From assembly GCA_007117885.1 (NCBI GenBank), contig SKFS01000009.1, forward strand, positions 1-49,050: a stretch of 49,050 nucleotides of DNA. The letters are read 5' to 3'. The notes under the pieces are model-generated. The model was not told the origin of the DNA. It was given only the letters and a program-made list of their open reading frames with translations, and did not search any database. Both the position numbers and the translations under genes were made by a program. This DNA is from Candidatus Izemoplasma sp. (lineage in GTDB: Bacteria; Bacillota_I; Bacilli_A; Izemoplasmatales; Izemoplasmataceae). Below are positions 20,191 through 28,569 of the stretch, piece by piece (position 1 is the first letter of the stretch; each line of letters starts with the position of its first letter).

Positions 20191-21436
20191 ATTGTTCATA
20201 GTCTTTAAGTTGTGTCCGAAGTATTTTAGAGACTTTAGCTTTAATCTCCGTACCATGTTCATCGTATTTTCGATTAAGAATCTCTGAGTGTTCAATCAAT
20301 GTGTTCACAATATCGCCTTGGCTGTAAGGGATTTTATAGGTGACGATTTTATCATCGATGGTTAATAAACGCCGAATTTGTGTTATGAGTAAATCGATGT
20401 TTTTATTTTCTGTTAATGAAATCTTTACTGCTGGGGAGAAACCATGCGGAACATTTTCATCGGTTAAATCGATTTTGTTGAATACATAGAGCGTTTCGAT
20501 ATCGCTGGCGCCGAGTTCATCAAGAACCTTTTGTGTTGTTAAGATTTGATCGAAGTAATAAGGATTCGAGAAATCCACAACATGGAGTAATAAATCGGCT
20601 TCCTTAATCTCTTCCAGTGTCGATTTAAAGGCTTCGACTAAATCATGAGGTAAGTTTGAGACAAAGCCAATGGTATCAGTGAGAAGAAAGGGTTTGGTAT
20701 TAGCAAGCTCAATACGCCGTGAGGTGGTTTCTAAGGTGGCGAAGAGTTGGTCTTTAACAAAGACATCTTTAGTCTCATTGTTTGAGGTGTTTGACGCGTT
20801 GATTAAGGCATTCATTAAGGTGCTTTTCCCAGCATTTGTGTAGCCGACAATTGCGACGGTTTTAATCATCGTTTTTTGACGGTATTTACGGTTGGATTGG
20901 CGGACAGTGACAATGCTTTTAAGCGCGTTTTCTAAAGTGTTTAATTCGTTTTCGATTTTTCGGCGATCCATTTCAATCTTTTTTTCTCCCGGACCACGTG
21001 AACCGATACCACCTTGTTGGCGTTCAAAAGAAGCGTTTAAAGAGGTGAGTCTTGGCAGTAAATATTTGAGTTGCGCGACTTCAACTTGAAGCATTGCTTC
21101 TTTAGTTTTTGCCCGTTTGGCGAAAATATCAAGAATTAATAGCGTACGATCGACGACAGGCACACCGAGAACTTCTTCGAGGTTGCGTACTTGACTGCCT
21201 GTGAGTTCGTCGTTAAAAATAACAAGATCGAGTTTTTCAACATCGATTAACGCTTTAATCTCTTGAACTTTTCCACTGCCAATCTTAAATTGTGGTGAGG
21301 CTTGTTTGTTGTCTTGTGTGACACTGTCAAATACGTCAATATTGAGTGTCTCTGCAAGCGCTTTGAGCTCTTGCATGTAGGTAATAATCTTTTGTCCTTT
21401 ATAGTAGTCAAGACCTACGAGCAGTGCTTTTTTCAT
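20189..21436 (-). CDS. hflX: GTPase HflX
   Basis: GPGEKKIEMDRRKIENEL, VGYTNAGKSTLMN, LTDTIGFVSNLPHDLVEAFKSTLEE; start corrected to ATG at 21436 (GGGGTGATACAATG) from 21517. Confidence 0.96.
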   Translation of the reverse strand: MKKALLVGLDYYKGQKIITYMQELKALAETLNIDVFDSVTQDNKQASPQFKIGSGKVQEIKALIDVEKLDLVIFNDELTGSQVRNLEEVLGVPVVDRTLLILDIFAKRAKTKEAMLQVEVAQLKYLLPRLTSLNASFERQQGGIGSRGPGEKKIEMDRRKIENELNTLENALKSIVTVRQSNRKYRQKTMIKTVAIVGYTNAGKSTLMNALINASNTSNNETKDVFVKDQLFATLETTSRRIELANTKPFLLTDTIGFVSNLPHDLVEAFKSTLEEIKEADLLLHVVDFSNPYYFDQILTTQKVLDELGASDIETLYVFNKIDLTDENVPHGFSPAVKISLTENKNIDLLITQIRRLLTIDDKIVTYKIPYSQGDIVNTLIEHSEILNRKYDEHGTEIKAKVSKILRTQLKDYEQ

Positions 21437-21484
21437 TGTATCACCCCATTCATAGTATAGCATGTTCAAGGAAAATATAAAATA

Positions 21485-21508
21485 AAGAAGCGCAGTCTTG
21501 CGCTTCTT
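21485..21508 (-). terminator. Intrinsic terminator of nrdJ
   Basis: AAGAAGCGCA-gtct-TGCGCTTCTT; T-rich on the minus-strand 3' side. Confidence 0.85.
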
Positions 21509-24035
21509 AAAGTCCACATTTTAATTGGGCGTTGCAGTTAGTACAAGTGTGGCATCCGCCAAGATTTTCAACGGTTCCTTCTAAGCAAATCGGACAGATA
21601 TCGCCAGCTTCTACACCGATGTTTCGATCTTGTCGGTCACTGCGCAAGCCTTTTGTTTTTGATACTTTTGGTTCTTTTTTCTCTTCTTCGAGTTCAACAC
21701 CGAGGTCTTGAATGTCGACTTGTTTTGGTTTAAGCGGTTTATCTTTATCATCCTTCGTTAAGCTGAGAACTTGCGCATCACGGGAACCGTCTACGTAAAC
21801 AGTGCCACCTTTAGCCCCACCATGATAGAGCCGTTGATAAACTTGTTCGACTTCTTCGACAGAGTAGCCTTTTGGTGCATTTACAGTTTTTGAGATGGAT
21901 GAGTCGACCCAGTTTTGAATTGTGCACTGAACATCCACGTGTTCTTCAGGTGTGAGTTCCATCGCACTAACAAAGGTTTCAGGAAGGGTGTTTTTTGTAA
22001 ATCCAGGATAGGCGCTTAAATAGTGATCAACAATCGGAGCATTGACTTCAATGAACTTACCTAAGCGACCACTTCTGAAGTAACTAAAGGCAAAGTAGGG
22101 TTCTAAGCCGGTTGAGACACCGACCATGGTTCCGGTTGATCCTGTGGGTGCGATTGTAAGTAAGTGGGAGTTGCGAATCCCGTATTTTAAAACATCTTGC
22201 CGTAAATTCTCAGGCATTTTTCTCATGTATCCGCTTTGAATGAAGGCTTCGCGATGTTCGTCTTTAAGAAAGGGGAACGAACCTTTTTCTTTAGCGAGTT
22301 CAATACTTGTTTCATAGGCTTTAGTCGCGAGGAATTGAAAGATTTTATCGATAAACTGAAGGCCATCTTTCGCGCCGTACCGACGGTTACACCAAATAAG
22401 TAAATCATGAAGGCCCATAACCCCTAATCCAATCCGTCTCTCACCGAGTGCTTGATGACGGTTTTCCTCTAAAAAATAGTGGGTTTTATCAATAACGTTA
22501 TCTTGTAATCGTACAGCGGTTTTGATGGTGTTTTCGAATTTAACCCAGTCGACATCTTTAGTTTTTAGGTCGACCATATTGGCAAGGTTGATCGCAGCTA
22601 AGTTACAGACGGAGTAAGGTGCAAGCGGCTGTTCTCCACAAGGGTTTGTGGATACTACCTTTTGCCCATAACCCCGAGCATTGGTCATTTCGTTGGCGTT
22701 ATCGATAAAGAATAGCCCAGGTTCTGCAGAGTAGGTTGCACAAATATTGATGAGATTCCATAGTTCTTTAGCCCGTATTTTTTGATACGTTTTAATCGCT
22801 AAGCCCATTTCTTCCCATTCACGAACATCGCCAACTTCTTGCCATTTTTCATCGTAGATCCGTTTTTCGTCATCGTTATAATTATCGATGTCTGGGAAGC
22901 GCAAAGCATAGAGATCATCGTTATTAACCGCTTCCATAAACTCTTTCGTTATCGCAACAGATATGTTTGAACCGGATAAAAACTCTGGATTGTTGACCTC
23001 ATGGTGACCGCCTTTATTCAATCGTTCAAAAGCTTGGTCAACGATCCGTTTAGAAAACAAATCGGGATTTATTTTGGCTTGTTCAAGAATGTACTCATTG
23101 ATTTCGACTTCTTGATCACTCAAAGGAATAAATTTGAGTTTATTTTTTGCCGCTCTAACAATGGTAGGTTCTTTAATCGTATCAATTAAAAACTGTAAAA
23201 TCGCTGGATTTTGCATTTTCGAGACGATAAACTCAACGATGTCAGGATGCCAATCGGCAAGCATAATCATCTGTGCACCACGACGGGATCCACCTTGTTC
23301 AACGAGATGGGTCAATTCAGATAAATCATGCAACCAACTTACCGCGCCACTTGATTTTCCATTAACGCCTTTGGCAAGCGCGTTTTTAGGTCTTAACGTG
23401 GATCCGTTTGTACCCACTCCGCCGCCGCGGCTCATAATTTCCATCACTTGTTTACGGTGATCACTTATGCCACCGCGTGAGTCATGAATAAAAGGCATGA
23501 CAAAACAGTTGAAATAAGTAACCTGTGTATTTGAACCTGCACCGAAAAGAATTCTTCCTGCAGGGACGAGGTTTAGTTCAGAAACTTCTTTGAAAAAGGC
23601 TTCACGCATTGATGCGGATTCTTCTTCGCCTAAGTGTTCAGCAAGACGCTTAGCAATTTGTTCGAAGTAAAGTTCTAAGGGCTTATCAATCTGACGCTTC
23701 AAGCGTTTAATCTGACCATTTTTATCGGCATCCTCAGTTGTTCCTAAATACTCATCTTCAACTTTAATCGTCACCATGTCGCCGTCGATAGCCACAACAT
23801 TACCGATGCCACGAGCGGGGAATTTTGGGTCATCTCTGACAATCGTTATGACGAGATCGTCAACGTTTAAGGTGTTTAAAGATAAGTCTTTTTGGGTATA
23901 ACGATCGAGCATGACTAATCGTGAAACACCGGTAAAACTTTTTGTCATTTGCTCAGTAATAGGGAACAGATGAGGGAAGTAGCGTTCAATATCGTTATTG
24001 ATACGGTCTTTTAATGTTTGTGGATAAACTTTCAT
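21507..24035 (-). CDS. nrdJ: Adenosylcobalamin-dependent (class II) ribonucleoside reductase with C-terminal Cys-rich domain
   Basis: FNCFVMPFIHDSRGGISDHRKQVMEIMSRGGGVGTNGSTLRPK; STNPCGEQPLAPYSVCNLAAINL; APTGSTGTMVGVSTGLEPYFAF; C-term CPICLEGTVENLGGCHTCTNCNAQLKCGL. Confidence 0.93.
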   Translation of the reverse strand: MKVYPQTLKDRINNDIERYFPHLFPITEQMTKSFTGVSRLVMLDRYTQKDLSLNTLNVDDLVITIVRDDPKFPARGIGNVVAIDGDMVTIKVEDEYLGTTEDADKNGQIKRLKRQIDKPLELYFEQIAKRLAEHLGEEESASMREAFFKEVSELNLVPAGRILFGAGSNTQVTYFNCFVMPFIHDSRGGISDHRKQVMEIMSRGGGVGTNGSTLRPKNALAKGVNGKSSGAVSWLHDLSELTHLVEQGGSRRGAQMIMLADWHPDIVEFIVSKMQNPAILQFLIDTIKEPTIVRAAKNKLKFIPLSDQEVEINEYILEQAKINPDLFSKRIVDQAFERLNKGGHHEVNNPEFLSGSNISVAITKEFMEAVNNDDLYALRFPDIDNYNDDEKRIYDEKWQEVGDVREWEEMGLAIKTYQKIRAKELWNLINICATYSAEPGLFFIDNANEMTNARGYGQKVVSTNPCGEQPLAPYSVCNLAAINLANMVDLKTKDVDWVKFENTIKTAVRLQDNVIDKTHYFLEENRHQALGERRIGLGVMGLHDLLIWCNRRYGAKDGLQFIDKIFQFLATKAYETSIELAKEKGSFPFLKDEHREAFIQSGYMRKMPENLRQDVLKYGIRNSHLLTIAPTGSTGTMVGVSTGLEPYFAFSYFRSGRLGKFIEVNAPIVDHYLSAYPGFTKNTLPETFVSAMELTPEEHVDVQCTIQNWVDSSISKTVNAPKGYSVEEVEQVYQRLYHGGAKGGTVYVDGSRDAQVLSLTKDDKDKPLKPKQVDIQDLGVELEEEKKEPKVSKTKGLRSDRQDRNIGVEAGDICPICLEGTVENLGGCHTCTNCNAQLKCGL

Positions 24036-24217
24036 ATTTTCACCTTCCTAGAAAAAAGTGCTATTTTTTATTATAAAAGAAATTTCTCTTGATTTTAAGC
24101 CTTGACTTTTGGTGGATGATATGAAATGTCTAGATACGGCGATTTTATTTTTTTGTAAAATTAGAGGGTCAATTTTTCTTTTAATGATATCGCTACATAA
24201 AACGAATTAATATATGA

Positions 24218-24223
24218 TATAAT
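24218..24223 (+). promoter_or_regulatory. Candidate -10 (TATAAT) of cdaA
   Basis: ATATGATATAATTTATC; no clear -35. Confidence 0.45.
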
Positions 24224-24234
24224 TTATCATGAAA

Positions 24235-24251
24235 CTGATAATTATTATCGT
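24235..24251. promoter_or_regulatory. Fur-family box-like 7-1-7 inverted repeat
   Basis: cTGATAATTATTATCG matches TGATAATnATTATCA at all fixed positions but the last; lies just downstream of the -10. Confidence 0.5.
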
Positions 24252-24284
24252 TATATACTTATTTTTTTCGAAGGAGGGTCAACG

Positions 24285-25025
24285 ATGCACGAAATCGATG
24301 TCATGATTGTAAATATTTATCTCCTCGCTATTTTTACGACGTTGATTAAAGCAAAAACAACGATTAACATCTATCGTCTTTTAAAGTTTTTTGTCGTTGG
24401 TTTTTTTATTGTGCTCGTATTAATGCTGTTTTCTTACCCTCAAGATCAGTATAACCTCCCGCTTACGATGATTAAACTCTTACCGTTATTGGTCTTAATG
24501 ATGATTATCGTTCAAACAGAAATGCGTTTATTGTCGAAACGGCTTGGCATGCGTTGGGGATTACTGCATGCGAACACTATTGAAGAAGATATGAAGATTG
24601 AACTCGTGAAAAGTGTAGACTTCCTTTCTAACCGGAAGATTGGGGCGTTAATTACCTTAGAACGCGCTGTAAATATGGATGATTTTATCGCCACAGGATT
24701 CCCTATTCAATCACCGATTAATGCTGAATTATTATCCACGATTTTTATGCCGAACACGCCATTGCATGACGGTGCCGTTATCATTAAAGGAAACCGTATT
24801 GTAAGTGCTGGATGTTATTTTCCCCCGAGTGAAAATACCGATATACCGAAGCACTTAGGTTCGCGTCATCGCGCAGGCATTGGGATTAGTGAAATTACCG
24901 ATTCGCTAACCATCGTCGTCAGTGAACAAACGGGGTTTATATCCATTGCTGTTGATGGTCATCTCGATCAAGATATCAGTAAAGAATCGTTGATTTTATA
25001 CCTTGAAAAATACTTGCAAAATTAA
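24285..25025 (+). CDS. cdaA: Membrane diadenylate cyclase (CdaA/DacA type)
   Basis: N-terminal TM helices; GALITLERAVNMDDFIATG, PLHDGAVIIKGNRIVSAGCYFP, LGSRHRAGIGISE (DGA and RHR motifs). Confidence 0.95.
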   Translation: MHEIDVMIVNIYLLAIFTTLIKAKTTINIYRLLKFFVVGFFIVLVLMLFSYPQDQYNLPLTMIKLLPLLVLMMIIVQTEMRLLSKRLGMRWGLLHANTIEEDMKIELVKSVDFLSNRKIGALITLERAVNMDDFIATGFPIQSPINAELLSTIFMPNTPLHDGAVIIKGNRIVSAGCYFPPSENTDIPKHLGSRHRAGIGISEITDSLTIVVSEQTGFISIAVDGHLDQDISKESLILYLEKYLQN

Positions 25026-25043
25026 AGCCGAAAGGCTTTTTTA
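25024..25043 (+). terminator. Intrinsic terminator of cdaA
   Basis: AAAGCC-GAAA-GGCTTTTTT. Confidence 0.85.
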
Positions 25044-25101
25044 ATACCTTTTAAACGTCTTTGACTATGGTATAATAAGGATATCCAAAAGAGGTGACAA
25101 A

Positions 25102-27414
25102 ATGAATAAATATGATGTAATCGTTATTGGTAATGGCATTTCTGCGATTACTAGTGCAAGTTATTTATCAAAACGCATGCGCAACGTGGCACTTTTTTTG
25201 GTGGATGACGATACTAAAGTCATTAAAGGGTCAAAAGTGTTAAATGATCAGGAAGGATTTAAGTACGCATTTACGATGCCCTACCATGAATTTGGTGGGC
25301 TTGAGAAAGATGAGTTATTGGCTTTTTATTTGAATCGATTAGGCGTGAAAGAAAAGTTTAAAGTCCTCCCTAATTTAGAAACGACAATCGTCACGCGAAG
25401 TCGAAACCTCGTATCGCGTCCGAATGATCTTAACGGGTTTAAACTTTATTTGGTACGGCACTATCCTAAATCAAGAGATGCTATTCATCGTTTTTTTGAT
25501 GATTTACAAGCGTACTATGAAAATTTTAAAGCGCAGAAGCAAAGTTTTTTACGTAATGAACCGTATACTATCACCGCCCTTCAAGCTGCTTGGGGAACGC
25601 AAAACCTTAAGTCTGTTTTAATGGAATATTTCGACCAACCTGAACTGATTCGTGAGTTTGGGTTAATGCAACATAGTGTTGGATTAGAGCTTGATGAAAT
25701 CAACGCTTACTTCTATTTTATCCGTTGGTTTAATGTGATTATGGAGCAATCGTATTTCATTCAAAACAGTTATGAGGAACTCAATCGTTTATTTATCGAG
25801 AAAAACCCCTATTTATCTGTGTTTAAGTCAGAACATATCGAAGCCATCGAAGTCGAAAACGATGAGGTGAGAAGAGTCATCACCAATAAAGGGACGTACG
25901 AAGCGGATTATGTCTGTATTAACGCCCAACCAAGAAGGTTTATCAATAACTATTTGAAAGAAGGAAAAGGGTTAATTTCAAAACGGGTTGACTCAATGTT
26001 CAAAGAGAAGATTAAGCAGCATAAAAAACACGTGGCCTATATTGGATTAAACACCGAAGCAAAAAACGTTCACGTTTATAAAACGCGCTATTTGTTTGAT
26101 ACTGCAATAGAGAAGTCTGTGAGACTGCTTAGTGTTTTAAACTACAAAAAGATTTATTCGCAAGTTTGTGAGTCGGGGAGAGGCGCGCTTTTAGTTGAGT
26201 TTTTAAGTGATAGTGAGTCGGTTAAAGAAGACTTGCTAAGGGTGTTAGAACGTTATTTCAAAGGCATTGAAAAACACCTTTCCGTTATCGAGATTTCGGA
26301 AGGTAGCGAATATTCAGGAAGTTATGACTACGCTAAAGATCAAGAAAGAAGTTCCTTGACGAAACGCTTTCAGTTTGAAAAGTACCAGTATGTCAATGTT
26401 TGGAAGAACACGTATTTTATGGGGAGCTATACACGACCAGAAGCGGGGATTACCGGACTCATTCAAATGGGGATTGATATCGGCGCATTGATTGATTTTG
26501 GCATTGATTATCAAATCCGTGAGAGTAAAGGTGTGACACCGGATGTACTCATTAACATTGTTGCAAACCAAGTCCAATTAGAAGAGCTAAACGAACCGTT
26601 AGTCGCCCACTTTATCATTGGTAAAAATACCTATACCATCGTTGCTGACAAAGAGGTTAAGCTTAAGCGGGGTTTAAGCGGAGACTATAATGTAAAGTTT
26701 AAGTCGACGATTGAAGGATTATACGATATTGCCGTGAACTGTCGATCGCTTGAAGAAAGCGAAATGCATCAGATGTTTGAGTTAGAAGGCAACTATACGA
26801 GTGAAGAAGTCTACAGGATTTTTCGCTTTGGTAAACCTATGAATCAGCCGATATATCCTTCAGTGAAACCGTTTGGAATGGCGATGTTTTTTACGTTAAT
26901 GCTGTCGCTAGTTGCGTTTAGTGGGATGGCGCTTTACTTGCCACTATGGTTGGCCGCAACCATTACTTTATCTGTGCAAACGGTGAAGTTTGTTGTCCAA
27001 TCGGTGGTTTTGAGAAAAGTCATTTCATTGGATGTTTTCATGATGGCAATCGTGATTATCATCCTTATCGTGTCGCTTTTCACAAATTATGTTGAGGACT
27101 TTATGCTCGGTGTGTACTGGCTGGCTGTCACGACGATTTGGTTTTTTTATAAACTTTTAGGTTATCAAGTTACCGGGCTTTACTTACGTTATGATTATCA
27201 CAGTAAGTATGCCTACACATCGTTGTTTTTTACGATGATGAGGGGGCTGTCTTCACTTTGGTTTTTTGCCTTGGTGTTTGTGACGATAGGGCATTTTGTT
27301 TTACTCGATCGCTACCAAAGCATCGCGCTTTATATTGTTTTAATGATGTTATACTTAACGTACCGTTATCCATCTCTTTATATTCAAAACTCTATTGAAA
27401 AAGGTGGTGATTAG
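25102..27414 (+). CDS. CrtI/phytoene desaturase-like FAD oxidoreductase fused to a middle (possibly SCP2-like) domain and a C-terminal polytopic membrane domain
   Basis: N-term DVIVIGNGISAITSASYLSK; GSYTRPEAGITGLIQMGIDIG matches CrtI C-terminal FAD motif; residues ~595-765 strongly hydrophobic with several TM segments. Confidence 0.7.
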   Translation: MNKYDVIVIGNGISAITSASYLSKRMRNVALFLVDDDTKVIKGSKVLNDQEGFKYAFTMPYHEFGGLEKDELLAFYLNRLGVKEKFKVLPNLETTIVTRSRNLVSRPNDLNGFKLYLVRHYPKSRDAIHRFFDDLQAYYENFKAQKQSFLRNEPYTITALQAAWGTQNLKSVLMEYFDQPELIREFGLMQHSVGLELDEINAYFYFIRWFNVIMEQSYFIQNSYEELNRLFIEKNPYLSVFKSEHIEAIEVENDEVRRVITNKGTYEADYVCINAQPRRFINNYLKEGKGLISKRVDSMFKEKIKQHKKHVAYIGLNTEAKNVHVYKTRYLFDTAIEKSVRLLSVLNYKKIYSQVCESGRGALLVEFLSDSESVKEDLLRVLERYFKGIEKHLSVIEISEGSEYSGSYDYAKDQERSSLTKRFQFEKYQYVNVWKNTYFMGSYTRPEAGITGLIQMGIDIGALIDFGIDYQIRESKGVTPDVLINIVANQVQLEELNEPLVAHFIIGKNTYTIVADKEVKLKRGLSGDYNVKFKSTIEGLYDIAVNCRSLEESEMHQMFELEGNYTSEEVYRIFRFGKPMNQPIYPSVKPFGMAMFFTLMLSLVAFSGMALYLPLWLAATITLSVQTVKFVVQSVVLRKVISLDVFMMAIVIIILIVSLFTNYVEDFMLGVYWLAVTTIWFFYKLLGYQVTGLYLRYDYHSKYAYTSLFFTMMRGLSSLWFFALVFVTIGHFVLLDRYQSIALYIVLMMLYLTYRYPSLYIQNSIEKGGD

Positions 27415-28560
27415 ATGCTTAGTGAACTTTATTTCGCCATTATGATTGCTTGGCTTTTATTGCTTGTTGTTAAGCGGATTAAACTAAAGATTGGCGCGTT
27501 AGAAACACTTTTATGGGTGCTTGTTGGTGCCGGATTTGCGCTTGATTACTTAAGTGTTTTTACGATGACTGCAGAATGGTTAGTGTATAGCGCGTTAATA
27601 GGCTTAGCGATTACAATGTTTTTGTTTAGCCCTGGCGATATCTTTATGAAAAATCGTCACCTGAAAAAAAACCAAGTGCTTCAAAATGAGAATAAGCAAT
27701 TGTTGATAACCTCAGAATCATTGCGTAAACGCTTTATCGCGATGATTGAGTTGCTTAAGGATGGGCTTGCGTTCAAAAGTGATGATGGCATGATGTTTGC
27801 GAATGATCCCTTACTTAAAATTGCTGGTTTTGATAAGAATGAGTTTGCTCAAATCGACTATGAAGCACGAATTCATCCTGATGATTTGACGATGTATCAA
27901 AACACGTTGCGCAAACTTACGAAGAAAAAATCGATGTATGATATTACCTATAGAATCAAAAAAGCAAACCACTATGTCTGGATTAAAGAGAGCGGGTCGC
28001 TCATTCACTATGAAGATAGGACAATGATTATTAGTCTAGTCAAATCGATTGACGTTAAACACTACCCAGAGACAGAGGTCGATATGTTGAATCGTTTGCG
28101 GATTGACCATGAAATACTGGAGTACCTACAAAGTCTAAACCGTCAAAGAAGTCCGTATTACTTAGTCTTTTTTGAGCTAACGAATATTCCTGCGATTAAC
28201 CGTAAATATGGTCGCGATATTGGCGATTTAATGATGGGCGAGTTTTTAAATAAAATGCGTTTTAATTTTGTTAAGGAAGACCAGAGTTATTTCCGACTAT
28301 CAGGCATTCGTTTTGCCATGGTTGTCAAAGATGATCGTAAGTATGAAATTTTAGAAAGAGCACTTAAACACGGGGGAGAAGCATTAAACTTTTCGATGCG
28401 GTTTGGTGGTATAGAAGAAACAGTGTTCCCTTCCTTTGGAATTCAAAAGATTAGTGTATTTGATGAGCCGATTGATGAAATGATAGAAAGAACGATGAAA
28501 GCGTTAGATATTGCATTAAATGATACCACTCATGAGAACTATTTTGTGATTGGAAAATAG
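27415..28560 (+). CDS. Membrane PAS - degenerate GGDEF domain protein
   Basis: N-terminal TMs; PAS_3-like RIHPDDLTMYQNTLRKLTKKKSMYDITYRIKKANHYVWIKESG; GGDEF-like LTNIPAINRKYGRDIGDLMMGEFLNKMR with RLSGIRFAMV in place of RxGGDEF. Confidence 0.75.
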   Translation: MLSELYFAIMIAWLLLLVVKRIKLKIGALETLLWVLVGAGFALDYLSVFTMTAEWLVYSALIGLAITMFLFSPGDIFMKNRHLKKNQVLQNENKQLLITSESLRKRFIAMIELLKDGLAFKSDDGMMFANDPLLKIAGFDKNEFAQIDYEARIHPDDLTMYQNTLRKLTKKKSMYDITYRIKKANHYVWIKESGSLIHYEDRTMIISLVKSIDVKHYPETEVDMLNRLRIDHEILEYLQSLNRQRSPYYLVFFELTNIPAINRKYGRDIGDLMMGEFLNKMRFNFVKEDQSYFRLSGIRFAMVVKDDRKYEILERALKHGGEALNFSMRFGGIEETVFPSFGIQKISVFDEPIDEMIERTMKALDIALNDTTHENYFVIGK

Positions 28561-28569
28561 GAGGATTCG

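Noticed and set aside
21437-21517. N-terminal extension of HflX (MDFKKRKTALLYFIFS...)
   Set aside because: Covers the nrdJ terminator; conserved HflX start with RBS is at 21436.
23134-23460. 108-aa ORF antisense to nrdJ
   Set aside because: Nested in conserved RNR coding sequence; no motif.
24285-28560. A single c-di-AMP operon joining cdaA with the CrtI-like and PAS-dGGDEF genes
   Set aside because: A good intrinsic terminator (25024-25043) and a separate promoter-like TATAAT separate cdaA from the next gene, so only proximity supports a link.
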